The notes beneath the pieces were generated by a model. It worked only from the letters and a program-made list of their open reading frames with translations. It was not told where the DNA came from and did no database searches. A program made the translations under genes and the position numbers. From Diploscapter coronatus (lineage: Eukaryota > Nematoda > Chromadorea > Rhabditida > Rhabditidae): 64,000 nt of DNA. Positions 1 through 12,187 of the stretch are shown here, in pieces; the first letter of the stretch is position 1, and the number at the start of each line of letters is the position of its first letter. The stretch spans positions 80,189,201 to 80,253,200 of the forward strand of contig OZ038422.1 in NCBI GenBank assembly GCA_964036155.1. Direction: 5' to 3'.

Positions 1-103
1 GCCCGCCGAGTCTCGAGGACATTCTCGCTGTGGCCTAAAATGCGCGACGTTTTTATAAATCGCGAAATAGAAGAAAAACTACAAATATTGGAAGAAGAAA
101 AAA

Positions 104-221
104 GGCTGTAGGTACTTTGTTACCAAAGAAAATAATGAGTACTTCTTACCAAAGGCGAGATAATGTGAGAAAAGATGAAAAAGGGAGAGAAATAGCGTTT
201 GGTAACAAAGTACCTACAGCC
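104..221. mobile_element. Short terminal-inverted-repeat element (MITE-like)
   Basis: The two ends are inverted copies of GGCTGTAGGTACTTTGTTAC, perfectly matched over about 24 bases, and enclose about 70 bp of purine-rich sequence with no coding potential. Runs of A flank both ends. This fits a non-autonomous DNA transposon. No related autonomous element is visible in the window. Confidence 0.75.
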
Positions 222-811
222 AAAAATAACAGCGGAATATGATTCTCATGAACCCGTTTACGCTCTCTAAGCATGGCTCAGAGACCTATCAAATCATGCA
301 CTACAAAATTGGGGAAATGTGACGTCATGATATTATAGAGGTGAGTGGCGCCATTATGTTGTCATTTTCAAGAGTTAGACTCCACTTTTCACTCTATTAA
401 CGATGATCTTGACCTCTCATGAAGTACCGACGGCTCGATAGCGGACTTCAACTTGGGTGCGTCCCATAGCATCAACACGAACGACTGACGGTCAGAGTGG
501 CTGAGTTAGAAATGAGGATTCGGAAGTGCCTTCGTTTATTGAATATCTGGAGAGATGTAAGCTAATTTTTGCAGGTTTGCAAAAATTAGCGTACATTTTA
601 TTGACGGAACTCAACGTTGGAATGGCGTCGTTTTTATCGGCATTACCGACTTCGCCAGAAGATCGATCAGTCGTCTTCCAGAATAAAGCCCCAACTAACA
701 CAGTCGAAACAGTAATACCATAAAAAGACGACAAAACTTTGAAGAAACTATGCCAAAATGCAGCAGAACGCATCGAAACATTCTCACAAACAATCATAAA
801 CACTTTCAGAA
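222..811. other. Upstream region of the first gene; no certain gene
   Basis: Nothing here is convincingly coding. A minus-strand open frame of 103 codons (803-492) has one hydrophobic stretch that could be a membrane helix. It starts only 8 bp from the plus-strand gene and no splice sites or family support it, so it is left as an uncalled possibility. The sequence CACTTTCAG at 803-811 ends directly before the next start codon and looks like a splice or trans-splice acceptor. Confidence 0.4.
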
Positions 812-2971
812 ATGGTGCGCCCCTACGGCCGTTCTCGTTTCCGCTCCACCGCTGGCTTGACCCGTCTCCAGCGTCTGCGTCATCTGCAGGCGTTGCGCGA
901 GCGTCTCAACAGAAGCGTTGAGCGCAAACTTCTGCTTCCCAACAGCACTACTGAGCAGCATCGGGAACCGGCCGAACGTCTGGTAAGGAAAACAGCATGA
1001 CGTCATTCATAAAGTGGCATCATATCGTTGTAGCGCCCCAAAAACATAAAAGGATTGTGCGACATTTCTTATTTTAGGCACTTCCTGCACCGATAAACAC
1101 CGTGGCCACGCAGACGAGCGATGCCAACACCAAGTACAGCCCGCTGAATCAACTCCTTTCTCGTAAGAAAGAACGTTGGCATGCAAATGACATCACTCAT
1201 GAACATTCAGCGAAGGCATTCAATGTCCCGCAAACATACGTGCGCCTCAACGACTACGTGCTCATTCCGTATTCGGGTTCGGAAGCAGACGACGCCGATG
1301 TCGATACGTCGTCGACTCACGCGATCACCTCGTCGGAGGACGTCCACTCGATCAGCAGCCACAGCTCGACATCAACCTACGGCAGCGATTATGATGCCCA
1401 TGCTAAGGGTATTCTCAGCTACGACAAGAGAAACATTTATATCAGTATGAAAATAGTGAAACAGAAAGCGAATAAAACGCACATTAATTCTAAGGATCTA
1501 AAGATAAACATCTGCTTCGAATATAGGTTAGATGACAAAGAAACATCTCTGAAAATACGACGAAAAGATGACCAAATCGCATGTATTTGATTTGATGAAG
1601 TGAAATTCACGTATTTCAGAGAGCTCTGACACGTCGACCACCCGTTCTGGTTGCTGCGACTCTCTTCGCGAGATCTCCCTCATTACTTCTCCTTCCAAGT
1701 CACCAACACCGAGCATGTCCAAGGATAGAAGATTGGTAAGAAAATTTGGTTTTAATTCTCAAATAATTCAAATTCGATTTTCAGGAATCGATGAGTGTGC
1801 TCGATAGGGTGATAGATCACGATCCGATCAGCAGACCGAAGGACCAGGCCAGACCCGCACAGCGCACGTTCCGCCTCAATTCGCTTGCCAGTGCGTGTTC
1901 TATTCGATTAGAATCATATTGCCACTAATTCCTGAAAATCTTCTTGAGCCAACAATGCATAAATTCATGAACTTCTTCGAACTTCGATGATGAAACAAAT
2001 TTCAGGCGTCTATCCTCGTTTCCACCGCAGCATTCGCATGCGCGCCCTGACGCCCCCGGTCTCGCACTCCTCAGGCAGATCGTCGCGCACCAGGTCTAAA
2101 TCGAACTTCTCCAACTGGACGACCTACTCGAGTAGCATCTCGGAGACCACCGAACCCAACTCGGCATCGACGTCCATCGGGGGAAGATGCTTCGAGTCTG
2201 GAAGAAGATGTCCGTTCGCTACTTCCGACAGCACTTCGATCTCTATGAGCTATGTCGGCATGCCCAGAACTCACAAATTGGTTGGACCGAGCGGCGAGGG
2301 AAACACGAACAAAGGTAATGAATAATAGCTCGAGTGAAGATCAGCTTCAAAACATGATAGTGTTCAGAGAGCGAGCTCGCCCCGATTAACATCAGCATTC
2401 CGTCGTGGGTCGGGCAGAATTGGAAGGGTAATCTATTTATGAGCCCGCAATCTGGAGGTCAAAGTAGTGCACGGTTATTTTCAATGTTATAGAAAGAAAT
2501 AGCACACGAAAAGGAGAGACTAGTCTAAAATCATATTTCTCCCTATTTTCGACTTCCCAGATTTTGGACCCTGCAATATGACTTAAGGAATCAACCAAAA
2601 ACGAATATAATCAATTTCAGTCTCGATGAAGGCGGAGAAAGTGAGTGGAGCCGAGGAGTGCGGAAAGAAGAAGCCGTGTGAGTTGTGCGCAGTCAAGGAT
2701 GACGAGATCCGCAGACTCAATGAGAGGGTATAATTAATAGGGATCTCGCATCACATCAAATGAGGAAATTGATTACGAATACAATCGTGCTAAAGAAAAT
2801 CATGAGAATATCTTGCCAACCTTCATCAGTTTCATCGTCCAATTTGTCATTATTGATTAACTTTAAGCGAGTTCACAACTAAAGTATTTCTAATACCCGC
2901 TTGTTCAGCTCGACAACGCCCTGAGAATGGCGATCAGCGCCATTACACTCCAGCCCAGCAGCGACGCGTAG
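812..2971 (+). CDS. Conserved-looking Ser-rich protein of unknown function, 8 exons
   Basis: Eight exons (812-982, 1078-1408, 1620-1735, 1785-1890, 2006-2314, 2368-2427, 2621-2727, 2909-2971) join with matching phases into a 420-residue protein. The start is the ATG immediately after a TTTCAG acceptor, which suggests the messenger is trans-spliced there. The N-terminal 55 residues are Arg/Leu-rich and helical. The middle is Ser/Thr-rich, acidic in parts and probably disordered. The C-terminus has a CxxC-like pair (PCELCAVKDDEI) leading into a short Leu-heptad helix that resembles the start of a coiled coil. AATAAA polyadenylation signals lie at about 3096-3101. I do not recognise the family. 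Base composition is more GC-rich than the accessory block, as in the neighbouring housekeeping genes. Confidence 0.8.
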
Positions 2972-3214
2972 GCGGTAAACGTAAATATGAGCGGGACTTC
3001 GTGAGATACTAACAAAACACGACACAGGCTTCCGCAACAATGAACTCGCCCAACTTACTCAAGAAAACTCAAAATCAACTGAACTACCTGCATCGAATAA
3101 ATAAATCGCTCCCAGAGGACGTCGTGTTGTATTTTACAAAACATTTATTAAGAACACCGGTATTCATAAATTTACAATTCGTAAAGAATAAGTGACGTAC
3201 AATTACGTATCTAG

Positions 3215-3566
3215 CAAGGGAAGTTCCTACAGGAGCTCACAGATCTCAATGAAACTTACAAAATAAGGGTTTTCAATGGCGCTGATCACGATGATCACAT
3301 CAAAGGGTGCTCAAACGTACTCTGAAACCTTCGATTTTTCCACTAGCATTTTGTATGGAAAATGAGTAAACTCTCTTGTCAAATATGCAAGCTAATTTTA
3401 CAAATTCGTAATGCAAGTGAAGAAATCATCGTGCAAGAGTCAAAATTTTCGATTTCTTAATGCAGTTGAGCAGTTTCTGGTGTGGTAATAATGCCCGGCG
3501 TCATTGAAAACGCCTATAGGTAAGTTTCATCAAAATCTATGAACTCCTATGTGAGAACTTCCCTTG
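3215..3566. mobile_element. 352-bp terminal-inverted-repeat element
   Basis: The left end starts CAAGGGAAGTTC and the right end is its inverse (GAACTTCCCTTG). The inverted repeat extends about 45 bp with several mismatches and includes a shared GATGAAACTTAC-like inner part. There is no coding potential. It lies between two converging genes. It is best read as a degenerate MITE. Confidence 0.6.
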
Positions 3567-3930
3567 TAAAACTATGATAGTCGACGACAAAAATCACTAT
3601 CATTTTGCTAGAGAAAAATGGTGGTAATCTTCACAACATAATTGGTGAAAAATCCGTAGATGAATTGCTATAAAAAGTTATGGATTTATGCTAATGTTTA
3701 ATTTGTACGAGGAATAAATTATCTCCTAAAATGAAGATTTGCGAATAAGAAAAAATCCCGCGTCGCTAGTCGAAGTCTCTTTTTATACACAACCCGATTC
3801 GCACAACTCTTCACGTGGAAGTTGTGTAGAAATATGAAATTGAAACAATTCTTCAGTACATAGATAGAGCGATAATGTCATCGTCTCACAATAGTCCAGA
3901 GATAACGTCATCTTACAGTAACTCGCTGGT

Positions 3931-6900
3931 TCATCGAAATACTATGGTCTTCAGAGCGTCTTCATCGTGAACCTCCATAGTCGCTTCGCTACCGTCGTTG
4001 AAACGATACGAAATGCCTCCGTCGACAACCTGAAAATAATAAAATTCATCCTGAACCAGTTTTAAGATGAGAGTGAATTAGATGTGGAATGATGTTCCAA
4101 GATCTTTTTTTGAAATTAGAACGAAGAAAAACGAATCTTTTTTCATAATTATATTATAGTCTGAAACTTTGATGCTCTGATAATGAACATTTCACAAGTG
4201 TTTCCTCGTATTTTTGCCTGATAATGAGGCTTTTTCGCTATGGGGGTATTTCGGTGTATAGATAACGAATCTGAAGTCGAAAGGTACTGACGCTGGGTCC
4301 CAAATTCAGGATTGTGTTTGTAAAAAAAGCGATGAAATAGCGTGTGAAAATGAGAGAATAGAAGAAAAATATCTAAATTTGAATAGATTATTTGACAGAT
4401 TCCGCATTCCCCTTTATGCCACAATAACAAAGTTTTGCATTGAACGGGGTATTCAAATTCTCAAGCCCTAAGCATAAGACCCAATGTCGGTACTTTTCGA
4501 TTTCAGATTCCGTGATCTGCGCGCGCGAAATATCTCCCTATAGTGAACAATGAAGTAAAATATGGGGGGACACTTATGAAATTTGCCTTGTGAGAATATT
4601 TTAAAAGAAATTTAGTCCTGCCGACTCCTCACCAAGTGAGCATCGTAGCCCCTGCTCTTGACGCAAATTCTCGTTGCATGACCACGTTGTCGAGTAGCGG
4701 GGAAAGTCGCGTTGAAAACGGGATCGCGGACGCAGAAAGCCAGTTCTGCAAATGGAAAATTCTGTTGTTGTTTTTTTGTTGAATTAGTTTTTTTTTTGCA
4801 ATTCTTAAATTACGATAAATAAATAGAAAGAGTGAAGAGAACGAATTTATGAAGACGCTGAATGGAAAAAAGCTTCACCATTTCGCCCTTTCATCGAATT
4901 CAAGTTATTTCTGGGAGAGAAATCAAAGCTCTTATAAAACTCACGAGGCAAATCTGGATCGAAGATGAGTTTCTGGTTGAACTGCTTGCAAATGTCGGAG
5001 ACAATCGATTTGTCGTTCACAGGCAGACTCACCTAGATTTTGACCTTTTAGATAAATTAAAAGGCAAAAGTAACATACATTGCACTTGTCGGAGACGATC
5101 TTCATGAGGTCGTAAACGCACTGATCGGTCAGCTTGTTGATGTTGAAGTACCACGAAGTCGAGCCCGTACCTGGAAATTATTTTTTTTAGTTTTTATTAA
5201 AGAAGCAATAACTGTTTGAATGAAAGAAAGGTAAAAAAAATCTGCTTACCAGTACAAATAGTCAATCCACTGCTCTTCTGCTTCAGCATCTTCTCATCGT
5301 CAATTTGGATTTCGTAGTAGGAAACTCGGGACGAGAGGCTTTCTCCGATGAAAACCTAAAAAAATCAACCATTTTTCCCTCTGGTTATTAAGTTTTACCT
5401 CATTCAAAGCCAGCACTGGGAGTTCGACAGTGATTCTCTCTTTGGAAGGGGAAGTTTTGACTCTCTTCCTGGAACTAAAAAGAGTTAATTTAAAAAGGCG
5501 TATTCTTCTTCAATAAGCTATATATTTTAGAGTTATCCTGGAAAAGCAATTGAAATGGTTGCATACGAAATAGTCGCAATTGTTCTTTTGGCAAACCCTA
5601 ACCTATTTCGTCGACAATTATGCAATAGTACAGCTAATTTGTTTAAAAAACCATTATTTTAGATAGTTCCCTTCACATTTTGAAGTAAAAGTAATTCTCT
5701 TACGTTTTTGGCTGACTTCTCTCCGGACTCTGAGACCTCAAGTTGTCAGTCCATCTGCTAGTCGATGGATGTCTGTTGAGTTGCTGGTCGTGTAGTTCCA
5801 CAGAATCCCCTACTCCGTTGTCGCCAGTCACTGTGATTCGGATTCTCTGCCTGAACAGCCATTGGAAGTCCCCGTTCAGCAGTCGTTGCAGCGTGGCTCC
5901 GAAATGCTCCTGCGAGTCCTTCCTCATTAGACACATGTAGCCTTCAGATCTAAAGCATAACCTTCTTTACATTTCCACTTAAAAATGTTATTTCTACGTC
6001 TATTCGCATGATACAAAATTTATCTCAAAAGTGTAAAAGAAATAGGTTTTTTTTCTTACTTTTCTCATCTTTCACGAACACTTCATCAGAAATTATCGAT
6101 AGGGATTTATATTTCTAAATAATAAAAGGATGAAAGCCCAACCCTTCAGGATCAGTGTTGATACCAATGACGGGTTTGTCTCGGTTGTGGATCTTGCTAG
6201 CAGCCATCAGGAAAGTACCATCTCCTCCCGCACTGAACACTGCATCTGCCCAGTCAATCGCTTCTAAGTTAGACAAATTGGGGGAAAATTAGAATAATTT
6301 GGATATACCTGAGGTGTAGTCGAAACGCTGCACGATACGCGACTCGATTCCGGCTCGGCTAAACTTAGACAATTACTTTGATTAGACTATTACCTTTTAT
6401 TACTTATTATCATTATCGGAAATAAAAATTCAGACATTGATATAGTTGTAAAGGTCTTCATCAATGTGATATATTATCAACTAAATTAACAATGGCCGTG
6501 AAACTATGAGTTGTCTAATTTTATCAGTACTGATTTCGAGAATTTAGTTCCGCTTCCAAATATGGAAAATGGATTATTCGAAAACAAAGAAAAAGTACCT
6601 CAATTCTTCGCTGATCTTCTGAAGATATTGGTGATGAAGTTCGTGCTTTTTGAGGAGCCGATTGTAGTTGGAACCGCGACGATTCAGCTGAAATCAATTT
6701 TAATAAAAAATGACTCTATTAGAAAAAAAAAAACCGCATGACAGTAAGACACGAGGCGTGAACGAGATAGGGGGTAAGGTGGCTAAAAAATGTTCTTTTC
6801 CTGTATTAATCTTCCATGTCTCATGTCATCGTATCACGAGGTTAGAGATTCAAATAAATGAAAAGTTACAATCTTCTCGAGTTGAGTCTCTGACACGTCG

Positions 6901-8325
6901 TCGTGGACCTTCTTTTCGAACTCGTATCGCGTCAGTTTCGTCAGAATCAGCACTTTCCTCGGCTGGAAGATCGACTTCTGAAAATGGAGGTTTTTTTTAG
7001 AAAAGAATAAATAAAGAATTTTTTTTTGAAGGTTGCATATTTTTCACAAAGAAAGCAATAATATTCACGTTTGAAATGTTCATCACTATTTCAATAGGTC
7101 ATAAAACTTACCTCACTGCCCGACCGAGTGCTCATCATGCTGACGTGTCCGTTAACGGGCTGAATGTTCTTCTGGGCAGCCAAACAAGGGGATGCGATTG
7201 GAGTTGTGGCGGCTTGAGTAAACTGGAAAACAACCATAGCATTATTTGCTTTCAATTTTTCAAGAGAGACATTCATATCGAAATAAAAGTCCGAACTATT
7301 CGCTAAAGAAAGCTTTTCGTGAAGAAAACGTTTCAGAACAAATGATAAATATATTGGTCAAAAATCTGGAAATTCCAGTTTGAATGAAACTTCTTCTAAA
7401 TCAACTGTCTATCAGTTACTAAACATGACGTAAACATTTCTCTAAGGTCATAGCAAAGTAATGTGGTGACATTTGACTTGAATGAAATAAAATTTGTGAT
7501 TGCATATATAACTATCAATTTTGATAACACATGATAAATTCGTATGTATTTCATTAAAAAATGGATACGAATAGGAAAAATCCACCCAAGACTATTCATT
7601 CCGGAATAAGACAATTTGTGTGCCAACCTTGGATTTGTTGTGGGCGACGAAATGAGCCGCCGCCTGGTTGGCAATCCTGCGCATGTGCTTGGCCGTCGAC
7701 ACGTCCTGCAGCCAGTCCCCGATTCGCTCGATGCTGTCACTCTCCGCACTGCTCACTACGGGCGGAAGGAGAGCGGGCGAGACCGAGAACGAAGAGGGAT
7801 CTCGAGACGAGGCCAAACGACACTGTGAGATCTGCAAACATAAATTCATTTTTCGCAATATTTCAATTTTTGAGTCTTTTAGTGCTTTCTTCTATATCTG
7901 ACCATAAATGACAAATGACTTGATGAAGATTTTTGTTCTAGTTGAAAATTTCACTATCAATATTGTTACCTTGACCCGACTATTGGAATTTCCGCTAGGA
8001 AAATTAGTAAATTGGGGAAGCATCGAAAAATTCATAGGAAATTCTTTAGCAGCTATTCAAGATGATGTTCAGATCAGCAATGAAATGACCAGAAAGATCT
8101 TCGTAATGCATGAAATAGAGAGAAAAGAAAGTGAGATCTTGAATTGTCATCAACAGATTTTAAACCACACGTGTTAAAGTTCACCACAAACTAGACTACG
8201 AAAATTTTGCAGACTTCAAAGTATGAAATTCAAGATATTTCCTTTAGAAAATCGATGAAGATAATAGAACAAAAACCATAATATTGAATTTTAGTTACCA
8301 TACTTACATTGGCGTTGCAGTCCAT
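3931..8325 (-). CDS. NADK2: NAD kinase, mitochondrial NADK2 type
   Basis: NAD kinase phosphorylates NAD to NADP; the NADK2 branch is the animal mitochondrial enzyme. Fourteen exons join in frame to 506 residues, against about 440 in human: 8308-8325, 7628-7831, 7112-7222, 6870-6977, 6599-6687, 6309-6358, 6143-6263, 5704-5949, 5399-5474, 5250-5355, 5079-5170, 4945-5032, 4633-4745, 3931-4029. The catalytic GGDGTFLMAASK motif is at 6180-6240, followed by the INTDPEGSEG block. Then come LNEVFIGESLSSR, KQKSSGLTICTGTGS and the C-terminal VVDGGISYRFNDG signature, which is diagnostic of NADK2 rather than cytosolic NADK. The first coding exon holds six codons and sits 10 bp after a CTACAG acceptor, a likely spliced-leader site. 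The N-terminal 100 residues are Ser-rich and poorly conserved, and no clear presequence is visible. Confidence 0.93.
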
Positions 8326-11300
8326 TTCGAGTTCGCTGTAGCAAATCAAGACTTAGAGAATTGCTACAAAATTATACTGTGTTCGCAAATTAGAATATAA
8401 AAATTGAATTTAATCTTTAGAAATTAGAATATTTCGAATGAAGTACCAAAAATTATAATGCAGTGTGTATAGAAACTGATATGTTCGCTACGAGTGTACA
8501 GAAATTGGAATGTACATGAGAAAGGGACAGTGGACAGTGGACAGGGAGATGACTATGAGAGGGAAACACTAGCGTGATTCTCACCAAAATGGAATCGAAC
8601 TGGTTTGATGTGAGACAGAGTCAATCGGAGTTAATTCGCAGAAAAGATATCGCCAACTGTACTGATAACACGCCTATTCTTCAGCGTAGGGAAATGCCAG
8701 GGACGCAAAGACATTGATAAATTATAGAGCACTCATTCTTTCACTATCTTTCAATTTTGGAAGAGAAAAAGACGCACAGGGGAAGAGAGCGCCAGCACTG
8801 AGCGTCAAGCGGTCAAGTAAGTACTGAAATCGAAAAACCACCATTCATCGTCATATGATAAAGTATAGGGACCAAAGACTTCTCGATACAACACAGGCTA
8901 TCTGATAGGAAATGAACGAATGCGTTGGTCTTGAAATTTTTAGACTAGATTAAACTCGGGAACTACGCAATTCAAATGAAATCGGAGAACTTGTAAATGA
9001 AGGAAATTAGGCGGTTTACCCAAAAATAAAAAGGAGAAAAGCTGACGATTGAAAGGAAATGAAAGGAACAGAGATAATGAGTACAATGGGATGACAATAG
9101 AGCAATAGAGTGAATGGCATTGGCACATTATGATAAGGGTAAACTCTAGCTAAATAGACAAAGTCTCTAACCACACAGTGAAGCATGGCAAACGAAAACT
9201 GGTTGAGATATCTGGAATACGCAATAATGCAAAATAATACAGAGCATTTCTACGAAAATACAGGAAAATCTAGCTCTTTTGCAGAAAAAGCTTAATTTTA
9301 TATTGTGCATTAGGAATTGATAGCATCGGAAAAATATTCGAGAAAAACGAAGAAAAAACATGAGAATTTCGGAGAAATTTAGAATCATTGACGATTTTTC
9401 GAGGGAGATTTAGATTTCTCCAGAGGAAATGACAAATTCACGCAATTTACTCATTTTATATGCCCTATTTATGTATGTTAGTAAGCTTCTTTGAGTTTTA
9501 CTGTAAACAAAAATGCTAGGAATTTTGAAGTATCGTTCTTTCAAGGTTTACAGTGATATTCGAAATCTCTGCTTTGAAAAGTTTATATTTGGGATCGGAA
9601 TTAGAATTAATATTTTTCTACTTCAAATCGAAATTAAAATTCCGAGAATAAAAATCTGGAGCTGATAAATGGTTAAAATTACAACCATAACCAGCGATTT
9701 CCACAGGTACGAAATTTTTCTTTAACTATTGAAGAAAACAGGTAAACAGGTACGGCAAATTTGTACCTGTTTTTCGTTAGGGTACGTGAAAGACTAACAA
9801 ATTTTTGAATTAACTCAGGCACAAGTACGATTTTTCAACACACATGGTCAGGATTTAGAACAGTCCTGATAATAAATTAGAAGAAACTAAGGAAGCTAAG
9901 TTTACCTTTAGAATAGTAGGTGGTCGGAATAGAGTGATAATCATCTTCTCATAGAAAAGAACACTTTAAGGAGGCTTGATTCTATGCGAGTAGATCATGG
10001 ATTTGCGTAGATGTTTATCGTAACTTTCGTATTCTTTTTCTAAAAATCTTGATTTTCCAACGAGTTATATCCGGAATGGGCGTGGCCTGACAAAACGACT
10101 CTGCCTTTCTTCTATGAAAAAGTAAGTCAGAGACGCAGAGTCGTACAAGAAAATGAGATACGATTCTCGAATGGAAGTGATAACGGGAAAATCGATTTGA
10201 ATCAGAGAGAAAGGAAAATTTGATGAAAATTTTGCTGGGAAAAATGTGAGATAAAATTGGAGCTAAATTTGGAGAAAATAAAATGGAAAGAGTATCGAAA
10301 GTGGAATGAATTGCAAGCACTTAGTACCTACCATAAAATTCTGGCAAGAGAAGAAAGATATTTAGAAGGATTGGGGAAAATAAAGATAAAATATGATAAA
10401 TTAGCAAAAATCCAAGATTATTTGATCAAAAGCCTAAATCCCAAAATCCATTTCTCGACTTCTTGCAAACAACGATGAGGTCAAAGGCACATGGGGTTGC
10501 AGAGGAAGGCTTGAAGAATCGAGAGAGATCGAGAAAGTGGGAGAAGAAAAGAAAGAAGAGAGAAGGGCTTGAAACAGTTGCTCTTTCTGAAAGAAGAAGA
10601 TGGGGACATTTTTTGGACATTTTCAAAATTCAAAACTCTATGAATCTTCCTTACTTTTTCTATATAATTTGTACAAAAGTTTCTATCAGCAGTTCAAAAT
10701 TTCGATATTCCTTAAAAATAAAAAAATATAAATTTTTGCAAAGTTTCCAAATCTCTAGAACAAAAAGTATGAAACCGGGAATGTTTGTCAAATGGCACAG
10801 GGGCCTCGGTTTTTCTGTCCTTCAAATGAGTTCTCGACGAAAACGTGGAGAGCTAGAGATAATAGAGAACTGAGAGGGGAAGAGAAAAGAGGCGGAAAAA
10901 CGAATGCCATGAGGAACGAGTGAAAGCGTTAGAAGTGACGAGAGGAAAAGAAAAGAACATAGAGAGCAGAGAAGTGCTAGAAACGCAGAGAAGTAGATGG
11001 GAACAAAGATAGAAGAACGCGGCCCACGTGGGGCTAGAAGTTAGAGAAGCAAACAAAATTATACACCAGCAATTTTCCGTAGTCTATACCTTAGCAGTGA
11101 ATTAGAAAAGCGGTAAAGCAGGTGGTTTGAAAATTTTGAAAAATAGCCAAACTTCAACAAACACGTGGAGAGAATTACGCATGACTATTTTCATGAGATG
11201 ATGCAAAATGGAGGATTAGATTGGAAGTTCAGATAACCCCTTATTATTTTCGCAAATGGACTGCAAATCTGTCCTATGACCGAACTTGAAAATAAATATT

Positions 11301-12187
11301 TTTTGTAAAGATTGAAAATGACCAACCGAACTGTGACTGAAAAGTCCCTGGCTTGGCCTGCCAAAAATCGCAGTTGAACTTGGCCTAGGAAAAATTGAAA
11401 CTCTGAAAAAGTAAAGGTTTAAAAGCTGGCGTCATCCTCTTCAGAAAAAGACCGCAATGAACATTCCAAAGGTACCGTATCTCGACTAAACGAGCAATTT
11501 GAATATTTTCTACCAAGACTAATTTTCAAAGTGTTTATTTTATACTCGTCATTTGAATCTATTTTCGGAAGCATCGCAATATTGTTTGTGAACCGCAAGC
11601 AGAAGGCATCAAGTGAAATGTTCGATGTGAGCGGGGAAGCGAAATTCAACAATAATAACCGGCAAATGAATATGGAGGGGTTTATCAGAGTTTCACATAT
11701 ATACGACATATTTCAAGTATCCCGATAAATCCCTCGCTAATATCTCGACTAGGATAAATACAGCAACAACGAAATGATGAATCAGTCCATAATTTACAAA
11801 TAAATATCGCATTTTGTGAAATTGATAAGTTTTAGCACCCGGTAGGCACGCATGGAATTTTCGATTCAGAGATATGGAAAGCAATGTTGAAGGCATGAAT
11901 TCGCTAATTACTCAATTTTAATCATCACATTCTGGGGCAATTAACGATAGTTAGCAGAATCATTGTACTCTAACTAATCAACAATGAATTAATATTGATC
12001 TGTACAAATATCATGATTATTTGAATCAAGGATGGACCAGAATTTTAAAATAAAACCAGGAAAAATGCGAATTCTGGTCTAACTTTGATTTTCTGCAAAT
12101 ATTGATATCATTTTGAAGAAGAAACGACGTGATGTTGCTCAAGAATAACTGACGTTTGAAAATAATTGCCCGGGTGAGGGGAACCCC
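8326..12187. other. Intergenic region without recognisable genes
   Basis: This 3.9-kb stretch between NADK2 and IPPK is purine-rich on the plus strand over 8,900-11,060, which creates chance open frames with no family resemblance or consistent splice sites. Short direct repeats occur at about 8529-8548 (acagtggacagtggacag) and around 9700-9780 (copies of acaggta). I see no RNA gene or mobile element. Confidence 0.5.

Noticed and set aside
492..803. Minus-strand 103-codon frame with a hydrophobic stretch
   Set aside because: There is no family resemblance, no splice support, and it starts 8 bp from the opposite-strand gene. The overlapping plus-strand frame is equally open.
10257..11056. Several open frames of 67-136 codons on both strands
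   Set aside because: They arise from purine-rich low-complexity sequence (Lys/Arg/Glu on one strand, Phe/Ser/Leu on the other) and lack any domain or consistent splice sites.
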